A stretch of 25,402 bases of DNA from Acidobacteriota bacterium (GCA_003223595.1 QHVR01000118.1:1-25402); one strand, 5' to 3'; counted from the stretch's first letter, positions 8,301 through 14,885 are shown. A program made the numbers and translations. Notes: generated by a model not told the origin, from the sequence alone.

Positions 8301-9062
8301 CGCTTCTTTGGCCCGGCAGGCCAGGATCGCAAGCATCAGCTTTCGTTCGGTGCCATTATCGACCTGGTGAAAGGCTTCCAGCTCAGCGGGATTGGCCACA
8401 TCGATTCGCCGCTGCCGCTCACCATGTCTCTTCCCCAGGAGTTTCAGGGCGGAGACATCTTCATCAGTGACGTGACCGGCGACGGAACTGTTGGGGACAT
8501 TGTGCCCGGATCCAACGTAGGATCTTTCGGCCGCAGCGTAAGCCCCAGCGGGCTGAATCACTTTGTCAGCAACTATCTGACCACCTCCGGGGGCCACGTC
8601 ACGCCCGCTGGACAGGCCCTGCTGAATGCCGGCATCATGACCCAGCAAGACCTCGTTTCCCTGGGCGCGACCACGCCTGTCAGCTGCTCCGTGGGGCAAC
8701 ACGGGTTCTTGTCCAATGGCATTCCGTGCATCAACACGCCGCCTTTAGGGAATGCCGGGCTGGGCTGGCTTAAGTCCATCGATCTCCGCCTGGCCTGGAC
8801 GCTGCACCTCAAGGAGCGAGTCTCGCTCCAGCCCTCCGTCACGTTCTACAATGCGTTCAACTTCGCGAACTTTGATGGGCCTGCCAACCTACCCAGCGGC
8901 ATCTTGGGAGGGACGCCCGGTTACAACATAAATAATTTGACCAACTTCTCCGCCTGCATCAGTTGCAACGCCAAGCAGTCCACCAGAATCGGGCCGGGCT
9001 CGGGTACGTTCTCGCTGGGTGCGCCGCGGGAGGCGGAGTTCGCCATCAAGCTCACGTTCTGA
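5394..9062 (+). CDS. TonB-dependent outer-membrane receptor, Oar-like, with carboxypeptidase-regulatory domain
   Basis: The protein is about 1200 residues. After a signal sequence (FSRVAVALFFLAIASLIATAQ) come a carboxypeptidase-regulatory/Cna-B-like beta-sandwich (TGSIVGTVTDQSGAVVSGAK to YKVNVEANGLKT), a plug domain (QQIENLPINGRNFLELAQLA, then GRAGRTARIELDGID and GTNGLHGQGTYFFRD), and a long beta-barrel with repeated aromatic/Gly strands. It ends in AIKLTF, with the terminal phenylalanine typical of outer-membrane barrels. This is the Oar-like type expanded in Acidobacteriota and presumed to import large substrates, often glycans or chelates, with TonB-ExbBD energy; the substrate cannot be read here. 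The start is uncertain. ATG 5394 has GGGG upstream but gives a long n-region. TTG 5382 is in frame, and TTG 5460, preceded by GGAAGGTGGG, would give a more normal signal peptide. Substrate-uptake partners are not encoded nearby. Confidence 0.92.
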   Translation: MSARRSTAIQLSTRLYPRKVGELNCIFSRFGRQRFSRVAVALFFLAIASLIATAQTSSTGSIVGTVTDQSGAVVSGAKVTITNLGTNQTAIFTTTSSGLYYAGPLVPGRYKVNVEANGLKTPELVLTVQVGVLATGNVRLAGGQGNKLAEVQRSIFAVNTEQATVQGVVTPQQIENLPINGRNFLELAQLAPGVQIEDGSGFDPTKNGFLSVSIGGRAGRTARIELDGIDISDENVGTTTQNISATAIQEFQVAQSSLDLSFSLTSSGTMSVTSKSGTNGLHGQGTYFFRDQAAGFAKFPGGQAIPYQRNQPGGNVGGPIIKDKLFFFADVQHTKQDFQNAVVFPGNFASLSGAYHAPFRDTEYLGKLDYVFRHNAHLFYRFTYNDNSVLRPSSDFSPFLNRDNTQGHALGLDFNTGSLTHSLRFGYGKFWNGISPASGGGIYDPFPSLNIVIGALVTGPNYLAPQVTIQSNKQARYDGSKPWKNHIFRYGFAVNRIAAGGFAAFGADAPTVTADPANTSNLGTLIGAATNPLNYAVTGITVANGRGFFSEKPSFGYPGGGNSDTRIEFYAGDVWKMRPNLTLSYGLHYVRDTGRTDSDLAPIPCSATTLISCNGNLLDQFGYGGLGNRVHQPNKNFGPQVGFAWDPSGKGTTVFRGGVGLYYENNLFNNTLFDRTVRLQKAQVFGSMNLCPSGNLPWPDGSVHTTSDGLDIASQICGQPIGATVNGVVVGSAIADLQHTYEAAVAAAGPSNNAFFVGNNLNTFASLLAPTYVSPRSVQMNLGFQKQIKRGTILSVDYVRNVGTHFLLGVDTNQVGDSRNLNMGAAQAAIAATTQSYNCGGGYSEAAIQCALAGGATIINFAKNGLDSANAYCGGFPCALFGLPNAAFGGINPNVGANEMFFPVGRSLYTGIQTSLRSDVQSPFRGATHMNLQISYAFSKFQNNVPTGGSTIQGDQDFLTAARDYRSPNRFFGPAGQDRKHQLSFGAIIDLVKGFQLSGIGHIDSPLPLTMSLPQEFQGGDIFISDVTGDGTVGDIVPGSNVGSFGRSVSPSGLNHFVSNYLTTSGGHVTPAGQALLNAGIMTQQDLVSLGATTPVSCSVGQHGFLSNGIPCINTPPLGNAGLGWLKSIDLRLAWTLHLKERVSLQPSVTFYNAFNFANFDGPANLPSGILGGTPGYNINNLTNFSACISCNAKQSTRIGPGSGTFSLGAPREAEFAIKLTF

Positions 9063-9080
9063 GACGGGGATCGACGCAAC

Positions 9081-9180
9081 GACAGCCTCTCAGGCTGCCC
9101 AGCCAGGCATGGCCCGGCCCTGATCATGCGCGAACACATGCTGGGAGCTTCGCTCCGACTGGACAGCCTGAGAGGCTGTC
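9081..9180. repeat. Long inverted repeat between convergent genes
   Basis: A 22-nt arm at 9081-9102 (begins GACAGCCTCTCAGGCTG) is matched in inverse by 9159-9180 (ends GAGGCTGTC), with 21 of 22 pairs. Each arm is itself a small hairpin (CAGCCT, three bases, AGGCTG), so the DNA can fold either as one 22-bp stem with a 56-nt loop or as two separate hairpins. It sits between the receptor gene (+) and a small secreted-protein gene (-), where it could stop transcription from both sides. The - strand continuation reads TGTAGGG into the right arm, resembling the TGTA-headed palindromes elsewhere in the window. Confidence 0.75.
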
Positions 9181-9218
9181 CCTACATCGCGATTTCTTTG
9201 TTTGAGGCTTCAATTGCT

Positions 9219-9545
9219 CTAGGGATTGAGCTGCGCGCGCAGGTGCTTCGATAATCTTTCAATCTGCTTCAGCTTTTCGATGGCATCTTTGGGCAGCATG
9301 CCCTCGCGCACCTTCGTTACGTCCGCGGGAACGGTCTGGGCCATGCGAGCCAGTTCATCGGCCTCGCGCTGTGCTTGTTCCAGATCGGTGTGCCGGGCGG
9401 TTGTTGAAGGATTTTGCCCCGGCGCTTGTTTTTCCTGGTCGAGCGATGGAGGCGGAGTCGGAAAGCCGCGGCTGGGCGATTGCGGCACGATGCTGGATGT
9501 CAACAACAGGAACGCAGCGACTAGTAGGATACAGCGGTGAACCAC
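9219..9545 (-). CDS. Small secreted protein with coiled-coil-like tail, function unknown
   Basis: This 108-residue protein starts at GTG 9545. The start is fixed by AGGAGG at 9552-9557 on the minus strand, six bases upstream. An in-frame ATG farther upstream would add 34 residues before the signal peptide and overlap the hfq promoter. The N-terminus is a signal sequence (VHRCILLVAAFLLLTSS), followed by a Pro/Gln-rich linker to about residue 47. A charged helical C-terminal half (EQAQREADELARMAQ, then LPKDAIEKLKQIERLSKHLR) follows. Small exported proteins ending in such a helix occur widely in Acidobacteriota; no function is known to me. A TAAAAT at 9583-9588 (minus strand) is a plausible -10 box. 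The gene is divergent from hfq. Confidence 0.65.
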   Translation of the reverse strand: MVHRCILLVAAFLLLTSSIVPQSPSRGFPTPPPSLDQEKQAPGQNPSTTARHTDLEQAQREADELARMAQTVPADVTKVREGMLPKDAIEKLKQIERLSKHLRAQLNP

Positions 9546-9626
9546 GATGTGCCTCCTGAGTGGCGGCGGGAATTCAGCAGGCATTTTACTCCTGACTCCA
9601 ACGGCTCCGTGCGGTGAGACTGAAGA

Positions 9627-9645
9627 CATTGTGTACAATGCCTGC
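9627..9645 (+). promoter_or_regulatory. hfq promoter: TACAAT -10 inside an inverted repeat
   Basis: TACAAT at 9634-9639 ends 6 nt before ATG 9646, with no Shine-Dalgarno sequence between, so the mRNA may begin at the start codon. The hexamer lies inside the inverted repeat CATTGT-GT-ACAATG (9627-9640), which could be an operator. No clear -35 box. Confidence 0.45.
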
Positions 9646-9918
9646 ATGTCCTTTCAAGGCCAGCAGCAGGGCAATAATCACCAAAAGCGCGGCCGGACGC
9701 CTCCTCCGGAGGACACGTATGAGGAGGCCTTGTTCCTCAAGTCGCTGGGAGAGAAGCAGAAGCCGGTATCGGTCAAACTTATGGATGGCCAGACCGTCCA
9801 CGGCTGGATCGAGTATTTCGACAAGAACATGGTCCGGCTGACCCGCGAAGGCGCGCCCAATCTGTTCATCTTCAAGCACGAAATTATGTACATCGCTGAG
9901 GAAGGCGGGAAGAAGTAA
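9646..9918 (+). CDS. hfq: RNA chaperone Hfq (Sm-like)
   Basis: This 90-residue protein has the Hfq Sm fold. Sm1 runs from about residue 40 (KPVSVKLMDGQTVHGWIEYF, D59, NMVRLTRE). Sm2 contains LFIFKHEIMYIAEE, where F76-K77-H78 matches the YKH signature that lines the proximal RNA-binding face. Hfq hexamers bind U-rich and A-rich RNA and promote small RNA-mRNA pairing in the cytoplasm. Compared with proteobacterial Hfq, the N-terminal tail before the first helix is long and Gln/Asn/Arg-rich (residues 1-20, GQQQGNNHQKRGR), while the C-terminal tail is almost absent. The gene is not beside miaA as in many Gram-negatives; it is followed 93 nt later by an inositol-monophosphatase-family gene. ATG 9646 is preferred because it follows the -10-like TACAAT. 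An in-frame upstream ATG at 9547 would give an unconvincing 33-residue extension across the divergent gene's ribosome binding site. Confidence 0.87.
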   Translation: MSFQGQQQGNNHQKRGRTPPPEDTYEEALFLKSLGEKQKPVSVKLMDGQTVHGWIEYFDKNMVRLTREGAPNLFIFKHEIMYIAEEGGKK

Positions 9919-10011
9919 GGTTCGGCCTGCTCGTAACGGCATTTTTTTCTTCTCGACCTTCAACCCTATTCCGAACTGTGAAGCCCAAAGCCGGATGCCG
10001 AAAGTCCAAGC

Positions 10012-10866
10012 ATGATGTCTTCTCCCAGCCAGACCCAAAGTTTTATTCCTGCCATGACCGCCATCGCCCGCGAGGCTGGCGCATTGCTCCTCGAATATTT
10101 TCATCAGGGACTCAAGATTGAATACAAGGGTGACGCTGATCTGGTCACGGCGGCGGACCGTGCCTCCGAGGTGCTCATCCGCGAGCGCGTGGCCAAGCAG
10201 TTTCCATCGCACGACGTCTTAGGTGAAGAGCAGGGCCTCAACGATCGCGGCAACGAATATCGCTGGTATGTAGATCCGCTGGATGGGACCACCAACTTTG
10301 CCCACGGCTTTCCAGTGTTCTGCGTTTCCCTTGCGATCGAACGTCGAATCGCGGATTCCCAGAAGCGAGTCGCTGCGGTCGTTTACGACCCCACCCGGGA
10401 TGAACTGTTCTGCGCCGAGCCAGGTAAGGGAGCGCAGTTGAATGGCAAGGCCATTCACGTATCGAAGATCGGCCAATTGAAAGAATCCCTGCTCGCCACC
10501 GGATTTCCCAGCCACAAGCGCCATAAGAATCCCAACATTTTTTTCTACCATCAGATCACGTTGCGCACCCACGGTGTGCGCCGGGCAGGATCGGCGGCCC
10601 TCGACCTTTGCGACGTCGCCTGCGGACGCTACGACGGTTTCTGGGAATTCAATCTCAATCCGTGGGACACTGCGGCGGGCGTGCTGATTGTCGAAGAAGC
10701 TGGCGGCAAGGTCAGCGGTTTCGACGGTTCTCCGTTCCAGCTGAACAGCCGCGAGACGCTCGCTTCCAACGGACTGCTTCATGATGCCCTGGTGCATGAG
10801 TTCCAGGAAATTTTCGCCGGCCGCGGGTTGGATCCTTTGCCCGATCCGCGCGAATATCGCAGGTAA
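10012..10866 (+). CDS. Inositol monophosphatase family protein (SuhB-like)
   Basis: This 284-residue protein belongs to the Li-sensitive, Mg-dependent phosphatase family. The metal- and phosphate-binding motifs are all present: E72 in VLGEEQG, D88-x-x-D91-G-T in WYVDPLDGTTNF, and D219 in NPWDTAAGVLIVEEAGG. Members hydrolyse inositol-1-phosphate, and some act on histidinol phosphate, fructose-1,6-bisphosphate or PAP, so the exact substrate is not assignable from sequence. E. coli SuhB also binds RNA polymerase in rRNA antitermination, but nothing visible here shows that role. The start may be ATG 10012 or the adjacent ATG 10015. The stop is 11 nt before the DUF1684 gene, suggesting one transcript. 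A T-run at about 9950-9957 between hfq and this gene lacks a convincing stem. Confidence 0.9.
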   Translation: MMSSPSQTQSFIPAMTAIAREAGALLLEYFHQGLKIEYKGDADLVTAADRASEVLIRERVAKQFPSHDVLGEEQGLNDRGNEYRWYVDPLDGTTNFAHGFPVFCVSLAIERRIADSQKRVAAVVYDPTRDELFCAEPGKGAQLNGKAIHVSKIGQLKESLLATGFPSHKRHKNPNIFFYHQITLRTHGVRRAGSAALDLCDVACGRYDGFWEFNLNPWDTAAGVLIVEEAGGKVSGFDGSPFQLNSRETLASNGLLHDALVHEFQEIFAGRGLDPLPDPREYRR

Positions 10867-10877
10867 GAGTTCTGAAT

Positions 10878-11789
10878 ATGCGTACTCTGTATGCACCTCT
10901 CGCAGTCTTGCTGCTGGCGACGTGGGCCGCGTCTGCCCGGGCAGCAGACTCATCGAGTGCGCCAGATGCCGCTTACATCCATTCCTTCGAAAAATGGAAG
11001 GCGGCCGAGACCGATGATCTCAAGACAAACTGGTTGCCACTGGTCGGCCTTTTCTGGCTCAAGCCGGGCATTAATGCATTTGGGAGCGACCCTTCTAATG
11101 CCATCGTCTTTCCCAAAGGACCGGGCCACGCCGGAGAGTTCGACCTAGACGGCAAAGACGTCACCCTGAAATTATTGCCCGAAACACAGGCGTCGATTGA
11201 CAACAAGCGCGTCACCAGCGCGAAACTCGAGCCTGACAGCTCGCGGCACCAAACCGAGGTGGAGTTGGGAACGCTGCACTTTCATGTCATCGTGCGCGGC
11301 GAGCGCGTTGGAATCCGGGTGAAAGATTCGGATAGCGAGTATGCGCGGAAGTTCAAGGGTATGCAGTTTTTCCCGCTCAATATGGACTATCGCGTGACCG
11401 CGAAATGGCTTCCCGGCGATGGGAAGAAGACGGTGCAGGTTCCTAACGTTCTCGGAGATGTCATGGCAGAGCCGGTACCAGGGACCGCCGTGTTCACGCT
11501 TGGCGGCCAGGAGCTCAAGCTCACCGCGCTCGGCGGAGATCCTGCCAAGGGTTTGTTTTTCGTTTTCAGCGACACCAGCGCAAAAAGCGCCACTTACCCC
11601 GGCGGACGCTTCCTCGATACCGGCCCGGTGACCAACGGAACCGTTGTGCTGGATTTCAATCGCGCTTATAACCCACCCTGCGCGGTGACCCCGTACGCCA
11701 CTTGTCCCCTCGCTCCAAAGGAGAACCGGCTAGCGGTCGCGATAACGGCGGGCGAGAAGTTCGACAAATCATTGCACGCGCATCACTGA
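10878..11789 (+). CDS. DUF1684 family exported protein
   Basis: This 303-residue protein has a signal peptide (about 1-22, MRTLYAPLAVLLLATWAASARA). The mature part carries the conserved DUF1684 landmarks: NWLPLVGLFWLKPGINAFGS (51-70), a central VGIRVKD (144-150), KFKGMQFFP (158-166), GRFLD (243-247) and the C-terminal signature DFNRAYNPPC (259-268), followed by ENRLAVAITAGEK. The family's biochemical role is unknown to me, and the conserved NPPC segment may be an active or structural site. It starts 11 nt after the SuhB-like gene and is probably co-transcribed with it. The export signal means the protein acts outside the cytoplasm, so it is unlikely to share a substrate with the phosphatase. 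A TGTA-headed palindrome lies just downstream. Confidence 0.87.
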   Translation: MRTLYAPLAVLLLATWAASARAADSSSAPDAAYIHSFEKWKAAETDDLKTNWLPLVGLFWLKPGINAFGSDPSNAIVFPKGPGHAGEFDLDGKDVTLKLLPETQASIDNKRVTSAKLEPDSSRHQTEVELGTLHFHVIVRGERVGIRVKDSDSEYARKFKGMQFFPLNMDYRVTAKWLPGDGKKTVQVPNVLGDVMAEPVPGTAVFTLGGQELKLTALGGDPAKGLFFVFSDTSAKSATYPGGRFLDTGPVTNGTVVLDFNRAYNPPCAVTPYATCPLAPKENRLAVAITAGEKFDKSLHAHH

Positions 11790-11800
11790 CCGGTTGCTTG

Positions 11801-11826
11801 TGTACGGCGGACGCCTCGTCCGCCCC
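11801..11826. repeat. TGTA-headed palindromic element, copy 1
   Basis: TGTAC is followed by a perfect 8-bp stem, GGCGGACG (11806-11813) and CGTCCGCC (11817-11824), around CCT. It lies between the DUF1684 gene and the aconitase-family gene, 5 nt before the -10-like TACAAT of the latter. It resembles the elements at 16423 and 17500 in having TGTA, a GGAC-containing arm and a CCTC loop edge. Confidence 0.65.
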
Positions 11827-11831
11827 AGCGC

Positions 11832-11843
11832 TACAATACCTTC
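11832..11843 (+). promoter_or_regulatory. -10-like TACAAT at the aconitase-family gene
   Basis: TACAAT at 11832-11837 ends 6 nt before ATG 11844, with no Shine-Dalgarno sequence. Transcription from it would start at about the ATG. If GTG 11901 is the true start instead, it would give a leader of about 57 nt. Confidence 0.45.
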
Positions 11844-13949
11844 ATGTGGGACGCCGGCTCCGCTCCGGTCGGCCAATCTCGAACTCCTCAGGTCAAGCCC
11901 GTGATCAGCTCACTCCTCGAACGCAAAATCGAAAAACGCCCGGATAAGGTTCGGCTGCAAGGCCGCATTCTCTTTCTCACCGACGATCCCGACCTGATAA
12001 AACGCCAACTGGCGGGCGAAGATCTGCCCTGGGACAGCAAGAATCCCGCGAACAATCCCAAGCTGCGCGATGACATTTCCACCGACGAAATTACGCCCGC
12101 GCATTACTGCTTCTACTTCGATGAGACTCTAGGTGAGATTCCTTACCTGGGATTGAAGTGCGGCAATGTGACCCCCATTGCGCGTGGAGACGTGAAGCGC
12201 GGCGGCTTCGTCTGCGCGGTGAGCGGCAAACGCCGCGGCAAGGGATCGAGCAGGGAACAGTCGCCTTACGCTGAGATGTGCGCCGGAATCTGCGTAGTGA
12301 TCGCGGAAAATATCGAGCGCATTTACAAGCAGAATTGCCAGAACCTCGGCCTGCTGACTTCAACGAATTTCTCTCTGATCGACCGCATTCGCAACGGGGA
12401 AGAGATCGCCCTGAGCGAATTCACCGCAGGCGAAGATGAAATCACGCGCCAAGTAATCGAATACGGCGGCCTGTTTCCGTTCAACGTAGCACGCCTGCAG
12501 GGCAAAGTATTCCTGCCGCCCATCAAGGGAGCAGACGAGCGCCGCCCAATGACCGTCGCCGAAAAGATTTTCGCGCGCCACATGATTCGGCCCAGTGCAG
12601 GGGCTGATGACGTCGGCATCCCCAGTGTCCAACCCGGCGACACTGGCTTCGCCCGAGCCGACCTGCGCTTCAGCCACGAGTATGTCACCCCTATGGCCGC
12701 CATTTTCTTCGAGCGTTACGTCGGCAAAGATGCCAAGGTCAACGATCCCTCCACGATCATCTTCTTCCGCGACCATCTGACCTTCCTCGATGAAGTCATC
12801 TCCGAAGAAAAGAAGAAGTTGGGACTGCTCGATCTCGCCACGCAACTCAAACTCAAGCAGCAGGATTTCGCCAAGAAGCAGGGAATCAGGCTGCATGGTG
12901 AGCTGAGCGACCGCAAAGGTTCCGAAGGCATCTGCCACTCGATCGTTCTCGAGAGCTATGCCTTGCCGGGACAGTTGAACATCGGCTCCGATTCGCACAC
13001 GCCCCACGTGGGCGCGATTGGCTGCGTAGCCTTCGGGATTGGCACCACCGACGTTTTTAATTCCTGGATCACCAAAGACGTCCGCGTGAAGGTCCCGGAG
13101 TCGGTGAAGATCACCATTCGTGGGAAGAAGCATCCGAATGTCACGGCTAAAGATTTCATCTTGAAGATTCTGAGCCTCGATTACGTGCGCAGCGGCAAGG
13201 CCCTGGCCAAGGTGATGGAGTACGCGGGCGAGGCGATCGAAGATCTCAGCGTGGACGAGCGCGCCACCATGACCAACATGGCCGCCGAGATCGGCGGATT
13301 CACCGGCATCGTCGCTCCTGACAAGAAAGCCGTCGATTTCCTCGTCGAGCGCCGTGGCATGGATCGCAAAAAAGCCGAAGCCATGATTGAGGGTTTGTAC
13401 AGCGACCCTGGCGCTCAGTACGCGCATGTGATCGAACTCGATGCTGCCGACATCACTCCCATGGTCGCTACCCCGGGCGATCCAGGAAACGGAAAGTATG
13501 TCCGTGACCTGAACACGCCCGTGCCGGTGGAGATTGCCTATGGCGGGACCTGCACCGCAGGCAAGAACGAAGACATGGACATGTACGCGCAGGTTCTCGC
13601 CGATGCGCTGAAGCAAGGGAAGCGCGTCGCCGAGTCGGTGAAGTTCTACATCCAGTTCGGCTCGCAGGAGACGCGCGAGTACTGCCTGCGTCGGGGATAT
13701 CTGGATATTTTCAAGAAAGCGGGAGCGCAGGTGATCGAACCGAGTTGCGGCGCCTGCATCAACGCCGGGCCGGGCGTTTCAACGCGCCCCGATCAGGTAG
13801 TGATCAGCGCCCAAAACCGCAACTTCCCCGGCCGCAGCGGCCCCGGGCAGATGTACCTAGCCTCTCCCCTCACAGTCGCGGCCAGCGCGGTAGCCGGCTA
13901 CATCGTGGAATATGAATCCAGCGAGAGAAAACAGCTGGTGAACGCATAA
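11844..13949 (+). CDS. Aconitase-family hydratase, swivel domain first (permuted)
   Basis: This 701-residue protein belongs to the aconitase/isopropylmalate dehydratase superfamily, which isomerises hydroxy-acids such as citrate through a [4Fe-4S] cluster. The domain order is unusual. The small swivel (LeuD-like) domain comes first (about 38-200, with DDISTDEITP at 76-85 and the substrate-binding GSSRE at 134-138, equivalent to mitochondrial aconitase S642/R644). The large LeuC-like domain follows (about 240-690). Cluster ligands are present: C570 in GGTCTAGK, and C635 and C638 in PSCGACI; the GSDSHT motif is at 381-386. It is smaller than AcnB and lacks its HEAT-like N-terminal domain. The substrate may be citrate, but homoaconitate or another hydroxy-acid is possible. 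The first 19 residues look non-homologous, so GTG 11901 (starting ISSLLERKIEKRPDKVRLQG) is an alternative start. Confidence 0.88.
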   Translation: MWDAGSAPVGQSRTPQVKPVISSLLERKIEKRPDKVRLQGRILFLTDDPDLIKRQLAGEDLPWDSKNPANNPKLRDDISTDEITPAHYCFYFDETLGEIPYLGLKCGNVTPIARGDVKRGGFVCAVSGKRRGKGSSREQSPYAEMCAGICVVIAENIERIYKQNCQNLGLLTSTNFSLIDRIRNGEEIALSEFTAGEDEITRQVIEYGGLFPFNVARLQGKVFLPPIKGADERRPMTVAEKIFARHMIRPSAGADDVGIPSVQPGDTGFARADLRFSHEYVTPMAAIFFERYVGKDAKVNDPSTIIFFRDHLTFLDEVISEEKKKLGLLDLATQLKLKQQDFAKKQGIRLHGELSDRKGSEGICHSIVLESYALPGQLNIGSDSHTPHVGAIGCVAFGIGTTDVFNSWITKDVRVKVPESVKITIRGKKHPNVTAKDFILKILSLDYVRSGKALAKVMEYAGEAIEDLSVDERATMTNMAAEIGGFTGIVAPDKKAVDFLVERRGMDRKKAEAMIEGLYSDPGAQYAHVIELDAADITPMVATPGDPGNGKYVRDLNTPVPVEIAYGGTCTAGKNEDMDMYAQVLADALKQGKRVAESVKFYIQFGSQETREYCLRRGYLDIFKKAGAQVIEPSCGACINAGPGVSTRPDQVVISAQNRNFPGRSGPGQMYLASPLTVAASAVAGYIVEYESSERKQLVNA

Positions 13950-14288
13950 AGTCGCGACGGACCACGTTGGGACAGCCCATTGCGCGGTTCAACTGAGCAC
14001 TCCGAATGTCCGCCTCAAACGTGCGAGGATGGAGACTCGCATCCAGGCGATCTGGCGATCTGCCCGCTGCCTCATCTCGCTTAATGTCATTCCTTTGCGA
14101 GTACTTCCTAAGTGGCTGAATTTAAGCAACATGGCTTAAATCAACCACTCGCATTTCCGCAACTTTTTCGCCCCGCTGAGGTTCCAGTTACTAGAAGCAA
14201 GCGGACCGAGGCAAGGCAAGAAACAAGAAAACGGCCTGCCAGACAGTCTGAGTTCGGAGCACTTTTCGGCTCGAGTCGGGGGGTTCTT
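13950..14288. other. Gene-free interval with one notable inverted repeat
   Basis: I see no credible gene in these 339 bases. The interval holds the AT-rich inverted repeat at 14111-14149 and a G-run (GGGGGG around 14278-14283) that serves as the ribosome binding site of the next gene. An open frame from 14112 exists but has no ribosome binding site, and its product does not resemble a protein before the signal peptide at 14289. Confidence 0.6.
14111..14149. repeat. AT-rich inverted repeat upstream of the Gly/Tyr-rich protein gene
   Basis: The arm at 14111-14127 (AGTGGCTGAATTTAAGC) pairs with 14134-14149 (GCTTAAATCAACCACT), with one bulged base and one G-U pair, around AACATG. The core TTTAAGC-N6-GCTTAAA is perfect. 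A second alternative pairing, GCGAGT (14098-14103) with ACTCGC (14147-14152), overlaps it. It could be an operator or a 5'-UTR hairpin for the gene at 14289. Confidence 0.55.
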
Positions 14289-14804
14289 ATGCGATATCTC
14301 AAATACGTGCCGTTGTTGGCAGTGTTGATGGTGCCTTTGGCGTATTCGCAGGCACAGGTTTCAGTTGGAATTGGAGTGGGACCGGTAGGCGTTGTGGTTG
14401 GGCATCCGTATGTCGCGGGCCCGCCGGTTTGTGAGTACGGCTACTACGATTATTACCCTTACGCCTGCGCGCCCTACGATTACTACGGGCCGAGCTATTT
14501 CGTGAATGGAGTCTTCATCGGAGCGGGCCCCTGGTATCGCGGATACTACCATCGCGATTGGGACGGCGACCGCTTCCGCCACGAAGCCTGGGAGCATGGC
14601 CGTGGATGGGGCCATGGACATGAGGCATACGGCGGATACGCCCGCGAGGGTTACGGGCATGCTTACGCGAACCGCGGCTACGACCGTGGGTACAATGGCG
14701 GGCAGTTCCAGAATCGCGGCTACGCCCGCGGGTACAACGGCGGCCAAGTCCACGCGGAGCGGGGATTCCACAGCGAAGGCGGCCACCGCGGATACCGCCG
14801 GTAA
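14289..14804 (+). CDS. Secreted Gly/Tyr/His-rich protein, function unknown
   Basis: This 171-residue protein has a signal peptide (MRYLKYVPLLAVLMVPLAYSQAQ, about 1-23). The short conserved middle is full of Tyr, Pro and Cys (PPVCEYGYYDYYPYACAPY, then GVFIGAGPWY, about 48-85). The low-complexity tail is made of Gly, Tyr, Arg and His. The tail contains a near-perfect 12-residue direct repeat, NRGYDRGYNGGQ (128-139) and NRGYARGYNGGQ (142-153), encoded with a 42-nt period. Proteins with this kind of YYPYACAPY/FIGAGPW core recur in Acidobacteriota; I know no function. Two cysteines in the conserved core could form a disulfide, and the His-rich tail could bind metal; both are inference. The start at ATG 14289 is set by the G-rich ribosome binding site 6 nt upstream and the signal peptide. 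Confidence 0.78.
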   Translation: MRYLKYVPLLAVLMVPLAYSQAQVSVGIGVGPVGVVVGHPYVAGPPVCEYGYYDYYPYACAPYDYYGPSYFVNGVFIGAGPWYRGYYHRDWDGDRFRHEAWEHGRGWGHGHEAYGGYAREGYGHAYANRGYDRGYNGGQFQNRGYARGYNGGQVHAERGFHSEGGHRGYRR

Positions 14805-14833
14805 CTGTGAGAACTGCAAGGAAACAGTGGAGG

Positions 14834-14866
14834 GCTGGCAACGCAAGTTGCCAGCTTTTCTATTTT
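14834..14866 (+). terminator. Strong intrinsic terminator
   Basis: GCTGGCAAC (14834-14842) and GTTGCCAGC (14847-14855) form a perfect 9-bp stem with a GCAA tetraloop, immediately followed by TTTTCTATTTT (14856-14866). It ends the Gly/Tyr-rich protein gene on the + strand. The reverse strand has no T-tract, so it should not terminate the facing gene. Confidence 0.9.
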
Positions 14867-14885
14867 GACATGAACCCTGACTGAT

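Noticed and set aside
9919..10011. T-run after hfq as an intrinsic terminator
   Set aside because: The tract around 9950-9957 has no convincing stem immediately upstream, so it was not annotated.
12360..13616. 418-codon minus-strand open frame inside the aconitase-family gene
   Set aside because: It lies fully antisense to the conserved cluster-binding domain, and its His/Asp/Gly-rich translation resembles no family. It is a shadow of codon bias.
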